Part shown: piece after piece, positions 47,713 through 56,194 of the stretch
Layout: each line of letters opens with the position of its first letter
How positions within the stretch are numbered: position 1 is the stretch's first letter
NCBI RefSeq assembly: GCF_026261605.1
Contig: NZ_CP102486.1
Location: forward strand, 2,418,001 to 2,482,000
Length of the DNA stretch: 64,000 nucleotides
Direction: 5' to 3'
Source of the DNA: Dechloromonas sp. A34
GTDB lineage: Bacteria > Pseudomonadota > Gammaproteobacteria > Burkholderiales > Rhodocyclaceae
Translations under genes and position numbers: made by a program
The notes under the pieces: generated by a model
Database searches by the model: none
Told to the model about the DNA's origin: nothing
The model's input: only the letters and a program-made list of their open reading frames with translations

Positions 47713-48869
47713 TGATCTCTTTCATCGTGCTTGGTGCGAGATGCTCTGGCCTGGTTTTGACCAGCCGCGAGGCATGTTGCTGCCGAGCCTTGCAGCGCCT
47801 GCTGTGCGGCCAATGCGGCAATATGGTGACCGCGCCAGTTCCAGTGCCGATCGTTCGGAAAGTAATCAAATTTCTTTTTCTCCCTGGCGTAGTCGGCTGC
47901 GAACACGGGGGCCAGATCGATGACGGTCAGTCCGGCTATGCTGGCCTCGGCCACGAAGCGATCTCGTAACTCGGGGGGGTCAATCGGTGCAGATGCTTGT
48001 CGCTTGTCGTAAATCGCGTATCGGTCGGTATCCAGCAAAAAAATATGGCAGGAGGGGGGGAGCCCTGTGGCTTTAGGCAGCATGTCGACAAATTGCTTGA
48101 TTGCGGATATCTCGAAAGCCCTCTGTGCCGGTGCAACTGAAGCGGTAGGTGCAGTTTTCGTTGGCGAGCTACTCGCCGCGGCAAAGTCGAACGATATCCC
48201 GAGGTTGCCTTTCAGGTAGCGATACAACGAGGATGATGCAAGGAGGTTGCTTACCCATGAACGCTCTCCTTCCCGCTCCGGTACATAGACTGGCCAAGTA
48301 GAACTTGCCGCCGGAAAATGATGCCACCCTTTTCGTCGTGTGACAGCTTCGCTCAAGTCGTTGTCGACGATCACGTAAACATAGGCAGTGGGCTTGAATT
48401 CGGTAGCGGCCTGTCTGGAAAGAGTCAGGTAATCGGCGATCGAAAGGCCGTTTGCACCTAGGCCGTAGACCCTGCCCTGAAGCCCCAGCATGTTACCCAA
48501 TTGCGCTTGTAGCGTATCGTTGAAGCGATTCATCCGTGCTTCGATGTAACTGTCACCGATGACGGCTATGGCAGCGCCATTCGGTTCGTAGTCAAAACTG
48601 GCCAAATGCCCGTAGTTGTTGCTACGCCCATTCTGGGGATTCAACAGAGACCAGTTGCGAGAATAGCTGTAGGGCTCATGCGGGCGATAGTTCGTAAGAG
48701 GCCAGTCGGTTGCTGGGTCGAGACGAACCAAACCCCTGTTTACCGGGAGCAAACGGAAACAGACCTCAAGCGCCAGCAGCCCCAGGAGCATGCCGAGGGC
48801 CAGTAGCAGAAGAGGAAGGATTCGGCGCAGCACGCTAAAAATTGAAATAGATAAATTCCGAAACGCCAC
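47709..48869 (-). CDS. Membrane-anchored SGNH-type esterase/acetyltransferase-like protein
   Basis: 386 residues: an N-terminal membrane helix (~14-36), then an SGNH fold with nucleophile S107 in VIGDSYIE and the catalytic pair D340 and H342 in PNDRHWN. The block layout resembles AlgJ/AlgX-like partners of MBOAT O-acetyltransferases. It sits directly beside an MBOAT gene (35-base overlap) and the fusion gene (four-base overlap), so it probably moves acetyl groups to the polymer in the periplasm. Confidence 0.85.
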   Translation of the reverse strand: MAFRNLSISIFSVLRRILPLLLLALGMLLGLLALEVCFRLLPVNRGLVRLDPATDWPLTNYRPHEPYSYSRNWSLLNPQNGRSNNYGHLASFDYEPNGAAIAVIGDSYIEARMNRFNDTLQAQLGNMLGLQGRVYGLGANGLSIADYLTLSRQAATEFKPTAYVYVIVDNDLSEAVTRRKGWHHFPAASSTWPVYVPEREGERSWVSNLLASSSLYRYLKGNLGISFDFAAASSSPTKTAPTASVAPAQRAFEISAIKQFVDMLPKATGLPPSCHIFLLDTDRYAIYDKRQASAPIDPPELRDRFVAEASIAGLTVIDLAPVFAADYAREKKKFDYFPNDRHWNWRGHHIAALAAQQALQGSAATCLAAGQNQARASRTKHDERDQ

Positions 48870-50349
48870 GCGAATCGTTGATTACGGCCAGGAGCAAAAG
48901 AAGAGACAGGCTTGCCCCGGTAAAAATCCAGCGGATTCGCAACTTGTTTGCGATGCCGCCACCGCTGACCCAACGCCAGACAATCTGCTGCGAGTTTGGC
49001 AAAAACCAGGCAAATGAAAGAAGGGTGACGATCCAGCCGATTTGACGCCAGTCTATCTCCATGTTGGCATTAACCTGCAGGCCAATCCAGTGTGCAATAT
49101 CCAGTCCGGGAATGGCCGGGAATAGGATGTCATTCATGCCGAACATGCCCGACAATACGTTGAGGGCGGCATTCAAGCTGGTTGCCCGGAAGAATACCCA
49201 GGCAACAACCACCGACAGGAAGGTCAGCAAGCAGGCCGCTACAGAACCGATCATGCCCATTGATGGAAACTGCAGTACGCCTCTCTCTCTTAACGCAACC
49301 CAGGCATGGTTGATCACGAGATAGATGCCGTGCAAGCCGCCCCAGATGACGAAGGTCCATCCTGCGCCATGCCACAGGCCGCCGAGCAGCATGGTGACGA
49401 GCAGGTTGACATAGCGCCGGAACGGCCCCTGACGATTTCCCCCCATCTGGATGTACAGATATTCACGGAGAAAACGCGACAAGGTCATGTGCCATCGGCG
49501 CCAGAAGTCGCTGATATTCCGGGCCTTATAGGGCGAGTTGAAATTGAGCGGGAGGTCTACGTTGAACATCTTGGAGAGACCAACTGCCATGTCTGAATAA
49601 GCTGAAAAGTCGAAATACAGTTGTAGCGTGTAAGCCAGCGCACCGCCCCAGGCAGCAAAGAAATGCGGGCTTCCGCCTCCGTCGAAAACTGGTCCGACGT
49701 AAGGCTGTATGCCGTCAGCCAGAACGACCTTTTTGAACAGTCCGACGACGAAGAAGGCCATGCCGATCACGAAATTTTCGGGGACGAAACGATAGGTTTC
49801 GCGTCGAGCGAACTGAGGCATCATCTCGGCGTGATGCAGGACAGGGCCGGCAATCAGATGTGGGAAGTAACTGACGAAAAGCACGTAATTGATGGCATCC
49901 TGTTCCTTTACCTTGCCCTCGCGGCAATCGACCAGGAAAGCGATCTGGGTAAAGGTGAAGAAAGAGATGCCGATTGGCAGGACGACATCCAGCATCGGTG
50001 CATTCCAGCTCGACAGTGCGCGGGCGGTGTCCAGAAAGAAATTTGCGTACTTGTAATAGGCAAGAACCAGTAGATTCAGGGTGACGGCAGCAAACAGCAA
50101 GCGCGACGCCTGTTTGTCCTGGCCGGAAAGTGCCTCCCGCGTGATTGCCTTGCCGGTCAGGAAATTGACTGCGATCGACCCGAGCAGTAGCAGCAAATAC
50201 TGCGGTGCCCAGTAGCCATAGAAAAACAGCGATGCCAGTGCCAGCAAGGAGGCTGCGGCGCGGTGCCAGGAAAGCGCTGAGAGCGCGAAAAACCCACCAA
50301 GGGTCAGTGGCAGGAAGGCAAATAGAAATTCGTACGAATTGAAAAGCAT
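48835..50349 (-). CDS. MBOAT-family O-acyltransferase (AlgI/DltB-like)
   Basis: 504 residues with ~10-12 membrane helices. LPIGISFFTFTQIAFLVD and the RNISDFWRRWHMTLS segment (His287) are AlgI hallmarks, and GGLWHGAGW (His327) and GGLHG (His340) give the MBOAT histidines. It passes acetyl groups across the membrane to a periplasmic partner, here the SGNH protein. With algD next to it the three genes form an alginate-like acetylation set, though alg8, alg44 and algE homologues are absent. Confidence 0.93.
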   Translation of the reverse strand: MLFNSYEFLFAFLPLTLGGFFALSALSWHRAAASLLALASLFFYGYWAPQYLLLLLGSIAVNFLTGKAITREALSGQDKQASRLLFAAVTLNLLVLAYYKYANFFLDTARALSSWNAPMLDVVLPIGISFFTFTQIAFLVDCREGKVKEQDAINYVLFVSYFPHLIAGPVLHHAEMMPQFARRETYRFVPENFVIGMAFFVVGLFKKVVLADGIQPYVGPVFDGGGSPHFFAAWGGALAYTLQLYFDFSAYSDMAVGLSKMFNVDLPLNFNSPYKARNISDFWRRWHMTLSRFLREYLYIQMGGNRQGPFRRYVNLLVTMLLGGLWHGAGWTFVIWGGLHGIYLVINHAWVALRERGVLQFPSMGMIGSVAACLLTFLSVVVAWVFFRATSLNAALNVLSGMFGMNDILFPAIPGLDIAHWIGLQVNANMEIDWRQIGWIVTLLSFAWFLPNSQQIVWRWVSGGGIANKLRIRWIFTGASLSLLLLLAVINDSRGVSEFIYFNF

Positions 50350-50431
50350 GGCTTTACCAAAACCCGCGGCTAGGCATCACAAGCATGGCGCGGACCGGCG
50401 CAGGATTTCTGACCGGTCCGGGCGCCGGGCT

Positions 50432-51748
50432 TTACCAGCAGAGCCCCTCCACCCGTCCGCAAAGGGATTCGGGATTGGGCAGGCCAACGAGGTCGAGAAC
50501 GTAGTGCTTTTCCGTTACATACTGTTCTAGGGCGGAAAATATTTCTTTGGTTGCCAGGCCGATGACCAGCACATCGCATTCGGCGGCAACTTCGGCCAGG
50601 TTTTCCCGCATCAATTCGCCCAGGTGGGGGACGTGCTTCTCGATGAAGCGGCGGTTGGCGCCAAGCAGGCGCGACAGATGAACTTCCGGGTCATAGACCC
50701 GTAGTTGCACACCTTTGCCGACCAGTTGTTCGGCCAGCGTGACCATTGGCGATTCGCGCAGATCATCGGTGCCTGTCTTGAAGGACAGTCCGATAAAACC
50801 CACTTTGCGCGAGCCGGTAGCCAGCACCTTCTGGATGGCGTGTTCGACGTGGATTTTGTTGGAGGCGAGAATGCCGGCGTGCATCGGCAGGTCGATGTCA
50901 CGCTGCTTGCCGAGATAGACCGTAGCGCGCAGGTCCTTGGGCAAGCACGAGCCACCAAAGGCATAGCCGGGTTTCAGATAAGCCTTGGAGATATTGAGTT
51001 GGGAGTCCCGGCAGACCAGGTCCATGACCTCGAAGGGATCAACGCCGAGGACTTCGCAGAGGCGGGCAGTTTCGTTGGCGAAGGTGATTTTCAGGGCGTG
51101 GAAATTGTTGCAGCAGTACTTGACCATTTCTGCCGAACGTACGCTGGTACGGTAGAACTCGCAGGGCAAGTGGCCGAACAGGGAACGCAGGCGGTCGGCC
51201 GGGTAATCGTGATTGCAGCCGACGATGGTGAACGGGGGCTTGTCGTAGTCGCGGATCGAACTGCCTTCGCGCAGGAATTCCGGTTGGAAGCAGCAGAAGA
51301 AATCGACGCCATCCTTCTTGTCTGAGGCTGCCTCGATAATCGGGCGGATGACATCTTCGACCGTGCCTGGCACCAGAGTGGAACGAAAAACGAAGACATG
51401 CGGGGCTGTCTTGTCACGCATCGCCTCGCCGACCTGCTGGGCCAGACGCAACATGGCGCTTTGATCCTGGCTGCCATTGGCGGCCGATGGGGTTCCTACG
51501 CAGACGAGCGAAATATCGGAGTCGGCAACTGCTTTGGCGGCATCCTGGGTAACCGATACCAAGCCCGAGGCGACGGCGCTCTGCATGAGGTCGACCATGC
51601 CTTCTTCGACAACCGGTGTATTGCCGCCGCTAATCAGGTCGAGCTTGGATTGATCCACATCGACCCCAATGACCTCGTGGCCGTCTCGGGCGAGACAAGC
51701 CAGCGACACCGCACCTACGTAACCCAAGCCAAATATGCTGATTTTCAT
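50432..51748 (-). CDS. algD: GDP-mannose 6-dehydrogenase AlgD
   Basis: 438 residues with GLGYVGA at 8-14 and catalytic Cys268 in YAFGGSCLPKD, the same number as in Pseudomonas AlgD. The substrate-loop segments (STLVPGTVEDV, PEFLREGSSIRDYD, KTGTDDLRESPMV) are AlgD-like rather than UDP-glucose dehydrogenase-like. It would make GDP-mannuronate. GDP-mannose-forming enzymes are not in the window and must be elsewhere. It is flanked by a 82-base gap to the MBOAT gene and a 30-base gap to the glycosyltransferase upstream. Confidence 0.92.
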   Translation of the reverse strand: MKISIFGLGYVGAVSLACLARDGHEVIGVDVDQSKLDLISGGNTPVVEEGMVDLMQSAVASGLVSVTQDAAKAVADSDISLVCVGTPSAANGSQDQSAMLRLAQQVGEAMRDKTAPHVFVFRSTLVPGTVEDVIRPIIEAASDKKDGVDFFCCFQPEFLREGSSIRDYDKPPFTIVGCNHDYPADRLRSLFGHLPCEFYRTSVRSAEMVKYCCNNFHALKITFANETARLCEVLGVDPFEVMDLVCRDSQLNISKAYLKPGYAFGGSCLPKDLRATVYLGKQRDIDLPMHAGILASNKIHVEHAIQKVLATGSRKVGFIGLSFKTGTDDLRESPMVTLAEQLVGKGVQLRVYDPEVHLSRLLGANRRFIEKHVPHLGELMRENLAEVAAECDVLVIGLATKEIFSALEQYVTEKHYVLDLVGLPNPESLCGRVEGLCW

Positions 51749-51778
51749 CGGATTGTCCTATTTATATGAATTGAAATT

Positions 51779-52978
51779 CTAGTTGGATTTTTGGCGCGCC
51801 ATCAGACGCTCGATGATGCTATCGAGGCGTCGCATGGATGCCTGCCAGTCATGATTGGTCAGCATGCGTTCACGACCGGCTACCGAGAAACGGGCGCGTT
51901 CATCGGCGTTCTGCATTAAACGCAAACAGGCCTCGGCATAGGCGGCAGGATTGTCGCCGACGAGGAAGTGGAGGCCATCCTGGGCATCGACGCCGCCCGC
52001 TCCGGCCGGGCTGGTGACGACGGGAACACCCATTGCCATGGCCTCGAGAATCTTGTTCTGGGTGCCCCGGGCGATGTTGAGCGGAGCCACCATGGCGGCC
52101 GATCGAAGGATGTAGGGCCGAACATCGGGAACCGATCCGGTAACCGTGACGCCAGGCAACTCAGCCAGCTTGCGGACAGCCGGCGTTGGATCTGCACCGA
52201 CGATGAGCAGCTTGGCTTGCGGGCGCCTGGCCTGAATCAGGGGCAGCGTGTTGCGACAGAAGTCGAACATGCACTCCTGATTCGGGTAATAGTCCATGCG
52301 CCCAATAAAGGAGAGGGTATCGGCATCGTAACCTTCGCCGTCCGGTTTGAAGAAACCAGCATCTACTCCGTTGGGGAACCAGTCGGTAGCTGGTGCCGTA
52401 CCATAGGACTGCAGGGTTTCCCATTCGGCACGGGTAGTGGCCGTGCTGAGGTCGAATTTTCTCGCCAAGCGCTTTTCCGCCAACTCCATCTTTGTTCCTT
52501 CAAGGCGGTAGCCGAGGGAGAGCGGGAAAGGTTTGTAATTGGCGTATTCCAGCCACTTCTGCGAATCCATGTCGCCGAAATCAAGAACTTTCGGGATGCC
52601 CTGAACATCCTCGACATACTGCGCCACTGAAGAGCAATGGACAAAGATGAGATCGAATTGTTCACTGGCGAGCAGGGCGTCGACGCGGCGTTGGAGATCC
52701 GGCGAATAGAAGAAACCCATGGAGGACGGTGTTGCCAGCGGCAGGCGGACAACCATCCGTAACATCTGGATCGGGTTTCTCACCGAAGCCATTTCGAAAC
52801 GCTGGCAATGGCCGGCAATGCCTTCGCCTTCCTTGGCTTCATCCGGGGTACGGGCAAGGGAGCAGACCGTCACTTGGTGGCCCTGCGCTGTGAAATGGCG
52901 AATCATGTTGAAGGGGCGAATTTTTCCGCCCCGCTTGGGCGGAAAGGGGAAACGGTGACAAACGTAAAGAATCTTCAT
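51779..52978 (-). CDS. PEP-CTERM/XrtA-type glycosyltransferase (TIGR03087-like), copy A
   Basis: 399 residues. The start YVCHRFPFPPKRGGKIRPFN, the middle VLDFGDMDSQKW and the donor-domain LSFIGRMDYYPNQE and VVAPLNIARGTQNKILEAMA match the XrtA-system glycosyltransferase family also found at 60.8 kb. The two copies share length and motif order but differ in sequence. Its start overlaps the amidotransferase stop (ATGA), so it is part of the core operon. Confidence 0.9.
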   Translation of the reverse strand: MKILYVCHRFPFPPKRGGKIRPFNMIRHFTAQGHQVTVCSLARTPDEAKEGEGIAGHCQRFEMASVRNPIQMLRMVVRLPLATPSSMGFFYSPDLQRRVDALLASEQFDLIFVHCSSVAQYVEDVQGIPKVLDFGDMDSQKWLEYANYKPFPLSLGYRLEGTKMELAEKRLARKFDLSTATTRAEWETLQSYGTAPATDWFPNGVDAGFFKPDGEGYDADTLSFIGRMDYYPNQECMFDFCRNTLPLIQARRPQAKLLIVGADPTPAVRKLAELPGVTVTGSVPDVRPYILRSAAMVAPLNIARGTQNKILEAMAMGVPVVTSPAGAGGVDAQDGLHFLVGDNPAAYAEACLRLMQNADERARFSVAGRERMLTNHDWQASMRRLDSIIERLMARQKSN

Positions 52979-54900
52979 GCAAGCATTCCTTGCAATTCGG
53001 CAGTCACGTCTTCGTGGCTACGGTGGTCCAGATAAATCCGTGCCCAGATCTCGAAGTTGAGCAGGGCGATCAGTGCGTCCGTATAGTCTTGGCGATTGGC
53101 GCGGTGGTCGGCTACCAACTGGGATACCACCGCGGCATCGAATAGCCCTCGGGCGCGAATGGCTTCCGGGGAGAGGATGCGGTCGAGCAGGCGACCCAGT
53201 TCGCCCTTCAGCCAGGCACCCATCGGCGTTCCGAAGCCGCGCTTCTTGCGGTGCAAGATATCCGGCGGCAAGCGGCCCGCCAATGCCTTCTTCATGGCTG
53301 CCTTCAGTACGCCTCCCTTGATCTTGATCGCCTCCGGCATGGTCGCCGCCATTTCCAGCAGTTCATGGTCAAGCAGGGGAACGCGGCACTCCAGCGAAAC
53401 CGTCATGCTCATCTTGTCGGTCAACATCAACAGGTCATCGGGCAATTGCGACGCCATGTCTACCGCCAGCATGTGGTTGCAGGGATCGTCCTGCTTGCTG
53501 TCGGCGAATGCTGCCAGCAGGGGGTCCCAGGTCGAGCCGCTGCCGCCCAGGAGAAGGCGGCCGGCCAGTGTGCGGTCCATGATCTGCAGATAGGCGCGGT
53601 AGCGCTCTTCGAAGGAGAGTTCGGCTGTCGCCAGGAAACCCTTGGCCAAGCGTGCGATATTGAGCCATTTCGAGTGGCGGTCGGCCGGTAGTATCCGGCC
53701 TATGCCTTTGGCCGCAGCCTGGAGAGGGCGCGGCAAGCGGCAAAAACGCTCGGCATAGTGATTGCCGAGGTAGCGCCGATAGCCACCGAACAGCTCGTCG
53801 CCGCCAACGCCGGAGAGGATAACGGTGACATCCTTGCGAGCAAACTGGCTGACCAGGTAGGTGGTGATGAAGGCGGTATCTGCGATCGGCTCGTCCATGT
53901 GCCAGAGGAGTCGTGGCAGGAGTGCAACGACGTCGGGCTTGACGACGATTTCGTGGTGATCGGTACCGAATAGTTCAGCTACGCGCCGGGCATAGGGCAA
54001 TTCATTGTAGAAATTGTCTGCCGCTGAGCCACCGAACCCAATCGCGTAGGTCTTGACCGGCTGCGAGGCTGCCTCTGCCATGCAGGCCACCACTGCCGAG
54101 GAGTCGATACCTCCGGAAAGGAAAGCGCCGATTGGTACATCTGACACCATCTGCATGCGTACCGAGCGCTCGATGCCGCTGGCAATGCGTTCGATCCAGT
54201 CTTCCTCACTAATCCCCGCTTCCACTTTTTCGGGTAAAGACCAATAGCGGCTGGTTGTAACTATTCCAGCCTCGATGCTCATCAGGCTAGCCACCGGCAG
54301 TTTGGCAATTCCCTCGAACATGGAGTGCGGCGCGGAGACGTAGCCGAGGTTGAGGTAGCTGGCGAGAGCGGTTCGATTCACGCTGGCGCTTACGCCGGGG
54401 AGGGCCAGTAGTGCCTTTGCTTCGGTGGCGAAAGCCAGGCGCTGGCCGTCCTGCCGCCAGTAGAGCGGTTTGACACCAATCCGGTCGCGGCCGATCAGGA
54501 GGCGACGGCGCCTGGCGTCCCAAAGCGCAAAGTTGTACATGCCATTCAGGTGTAGCGCGAAATCGTCGCCCCAGGCTTCATAGCCATGCAGAATCACTTC
54601 ACAATCCGAACCTGTGCGGAAGCGGTGACCAGCCGTGGTCAGTTCTTCGCGCAATTCGCGGAAGTTGTATATCTCGCCGTTACAGACCAGCCAGAGCGTC
54701 TCGTCTTCGTTGGTCAGGGGTTGATGGCCGCCGGCCAAATCGATAATGGAGAGGCGCCGCATGCCGATGACGCAGTTGCCATCGTGGTGCCAGCCATGAT
54801 CGTCGGGGCCGCGGTGCAAAATGATGTCGCCCATGCGCGCCATGAGTGCCGGTTCGGTGGGACTGCCGTCGAGATGAACGATGCCGTAGATGCCACACAT
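52975..54900 (-). CDS. XrtA/PEP-CTERM system amidotransferase (Asn synthase, glutamine-hydrolysing), copy A
   Basis: 641 residues from ATG 54900, chosen because Cys2 of MCGIYGI must be the glutaminase nucleophile; the open frame upstream to 55113 is not family-like. RRLSIIDLAGG and NGEIYNF complete the glutaminase site; SGGIDSS and LSGVGGDELFGGYRRY mark the ATP-pyrophosphatase domain. It probably amidates a uronic acid of the polymer. The sister gene at 56.2 kb encodes a protein of exactly the same length. Confidence 0.93.
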   Translation of the reverse strand: MCGIYGIVHLDGSPTEPALMARMGDIILHRGPDDHGWHHDGNCVIGMRRLSIIDLAGGHQPLTNEDETLWLVCNGEIYNFRELREELTTAGHRFRTGSDCEVILHGYEAWGDDFALHLNGMYNFALWDARRRRLLIGRDRIGVKPLYWRQDGQRLAFATEAKALLALPGVSASVNRTALASYLNLGYVSAPHSMFEGIAKLPVASLMSIEAGIVTTSRYWSLPEKVEAGISEEDWIERIASGIERSVRMQMVSDVPIGAFLSGGIDSSAVVACMAEAASQPVKTYAIGFGGSAADNFYNELPYARRVAELFGTDHHEIVVKPDVVALLPRLLWHMDEPIADTAFITTYLVSQFARKDVTVILSGVGGDELFGGYRRYLGNHYAERFCRLPRPLQAAAKGIGRILPADRHSKWLNIARLAKGFLATAELSFEERYRAYLQIMDRTLAGRLLLGGSGSTWDPLLAAFADSKQDDPCNHMLAVDMASQLPDDLLMLTDKMSMTVSLECRVPLLDHELLEMAATMPEAIKIKGGVLKAAMKKALAGRLPPDILHRKKRGFGTPMGAWLKGELGRLLDRILSPEAIRARGLFDAAVVSQLVADHRANRQDYTDALIALLNFEIWARIYLDHRSHEDVTAELQGMLA

Positions 54901-54916
54901 GTCAGTGCTCTCGCAA

Positions 54917-56194
54917 TCAGCAGGCGCCAGCGGTGTCGACCGCAGCACGCCGGGTGGGAGGGAGCACCTCGCGATAGACCGAGCGGTAATTGGCTGCGCT
55001 GCGCGCCCAGGTTCGCTCATTCTCGACGAAAGCTCGTCCCGCCTGGCGTATGCATTCCCATTGGTCGCGACTGGCCAGCATGCGGCTGACAGCCGCCGCC
55101 AGGGCCCCTGCATCGCCTGCTCTGAATAGAGCCCCGGTCTCGCCGTCGCGGATCAGTTCGCGATGACCGCCAACGTCCGAAGCGACTAGGAGCTTGCCTT
55201 GGGCCATGGCTTCCAGGGGTTTGAGCGGCGTTACCAGATCGGTCAGGCGCATGGACTTTCTGGGGTAACAAAGGAGATCGATCTGTCCGTAGTAACGTTG
55301 TACTTCGGCATGGGGAACACGCCCGGTAAACACGACTCGGTCGTCCAGCCCAAGATCATTCACCTGTTTTCGCAGAGCGGACTCTTGGGGGCCGCCGCCA
55401 ACCAGCAGAACCTTGAGATCCGGATGTTTGGGGAGTAGTTGCTTGGTAGCATCAAGCAGTAGATCGAGCCCTTCGTAACCATAAAACGAACCTGCAAAGC
55501 CGAGCACGATGCAGCCGTCGAGGCCGAGGGCGGTGCGAAGCTTCGGTTCGGCAGCTGGCCCGTAGCCAAAAGAGTCGACATCGACGGCATTGGGAATGAC
55601 GGTTACCTTGCTTGGTGGAATCCCGCCACGGGATAGGATGTCGTTACGCAGGCCTTCGCAAATGGTGGTGATGGCATCGGCCCTGCGTAGCGCCCAAGTT
55701 TCGAGCGAGCGGGAAATCCTGTAGCGCAGGCTGCCTTCAATCGTCGTGCCATGGTCGACCGCGGCGTCTTCCCACGAGGCGCGCATTTCATAAACCACAG
55801 GCAGGCCCAGCTTGCGCCCGGCGCGAATGGCGGGAATGGCATTGAGTACTGGCGAATGCGGGTGAATGATGTCTGGACGCAGGTGTTTGACGAGATCTTC
55901 GATGCGCTTCTGGGTCGCGGCCATCTGGCCGAAATAACCGCGGAAACCCGTCATTTTTCGATCGGTCTGGGTGCGGTGAAACAACCAGCCATCAACCTCT
56001 TCCCGATCGGCTGCCGCGGTGCCCTGCTTGGGCGTGGTCAGGTGCAGGGTCTCCCAACCCATGCGTCGCTGCTCTGTGAGCAGAGCGAGCGAGCGGAAGG
56101 CGTAGCCGCTGTGCAGGGGAATTGAATGGTCGAGAATATGCAGAATCCGCAACGAGTCAGCCTTTTTTTGCGAATGCTGTTGATCGAAGGTCAT
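54917..56194 (-). CDS. PEP-CTERM/exosortase A-associated glycosyltransferase, Daro_2409-like
   Basis: 425 residues, GT4 type: ILHILDHSIPLHSGYAFRS at the N-terminus, HPHSPVLNAIPAI, VYEMRASWEDAAVDHG, then the donor domain FAGSFYGYEGLDLLLDA and LVTPLKPLEAMAQGKLLVA. The family is named after a Dechloromonas gene and occurs only in XrtA loci. Its start overlaps the amidotransferase stop upstream. It adds a sugar to the precursor in the cytoplasm. Confidence 0.94.
   Translation of the reverse strand: MTFDQQHSQKKADSLRILHILDHSIPLHSGYAFRSLALLTEQRRMGWETLHLTTPKQGTAAADREEVDGWLFHRTQTDRKMTGFRGYFGQMAATQKRIEDLVKHLRPDIIHPHSPVLNAIPAIRAGRKLGLPVVYEMRASWEDAAVDHGTTIEGSLRYRISRSLETWALRRADAITTICEGLRNDILSRGGIPPSKVTVIPNAVDVDSFGYGPAAEPKLRTALGLDGCIVLGFAGSFYGYEGLDLLLDATKQLLPKHPDLKVLLVGGGPQESALRKQVNDLGLDDRVVFTGRVPHAEVQRYYGQIDLLCYPRKSMRLTDLVTPLKPLEAMAQGKLLVASDVGGHRELIRDGETGALFRAGDAGALAAAVSRMLASRDQWECIRQAGRAFVENERTWARSAANYRSVYREVLPPTRRAAVDTAGAC

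Noticed and set aside
54901..55113. N-terminal extension of amidotransferase copy A upstream of Met54900
   Set aside because: It would bury the essential Cys2 inside the protein and overlaps the preceding glycosyltransferase gene.
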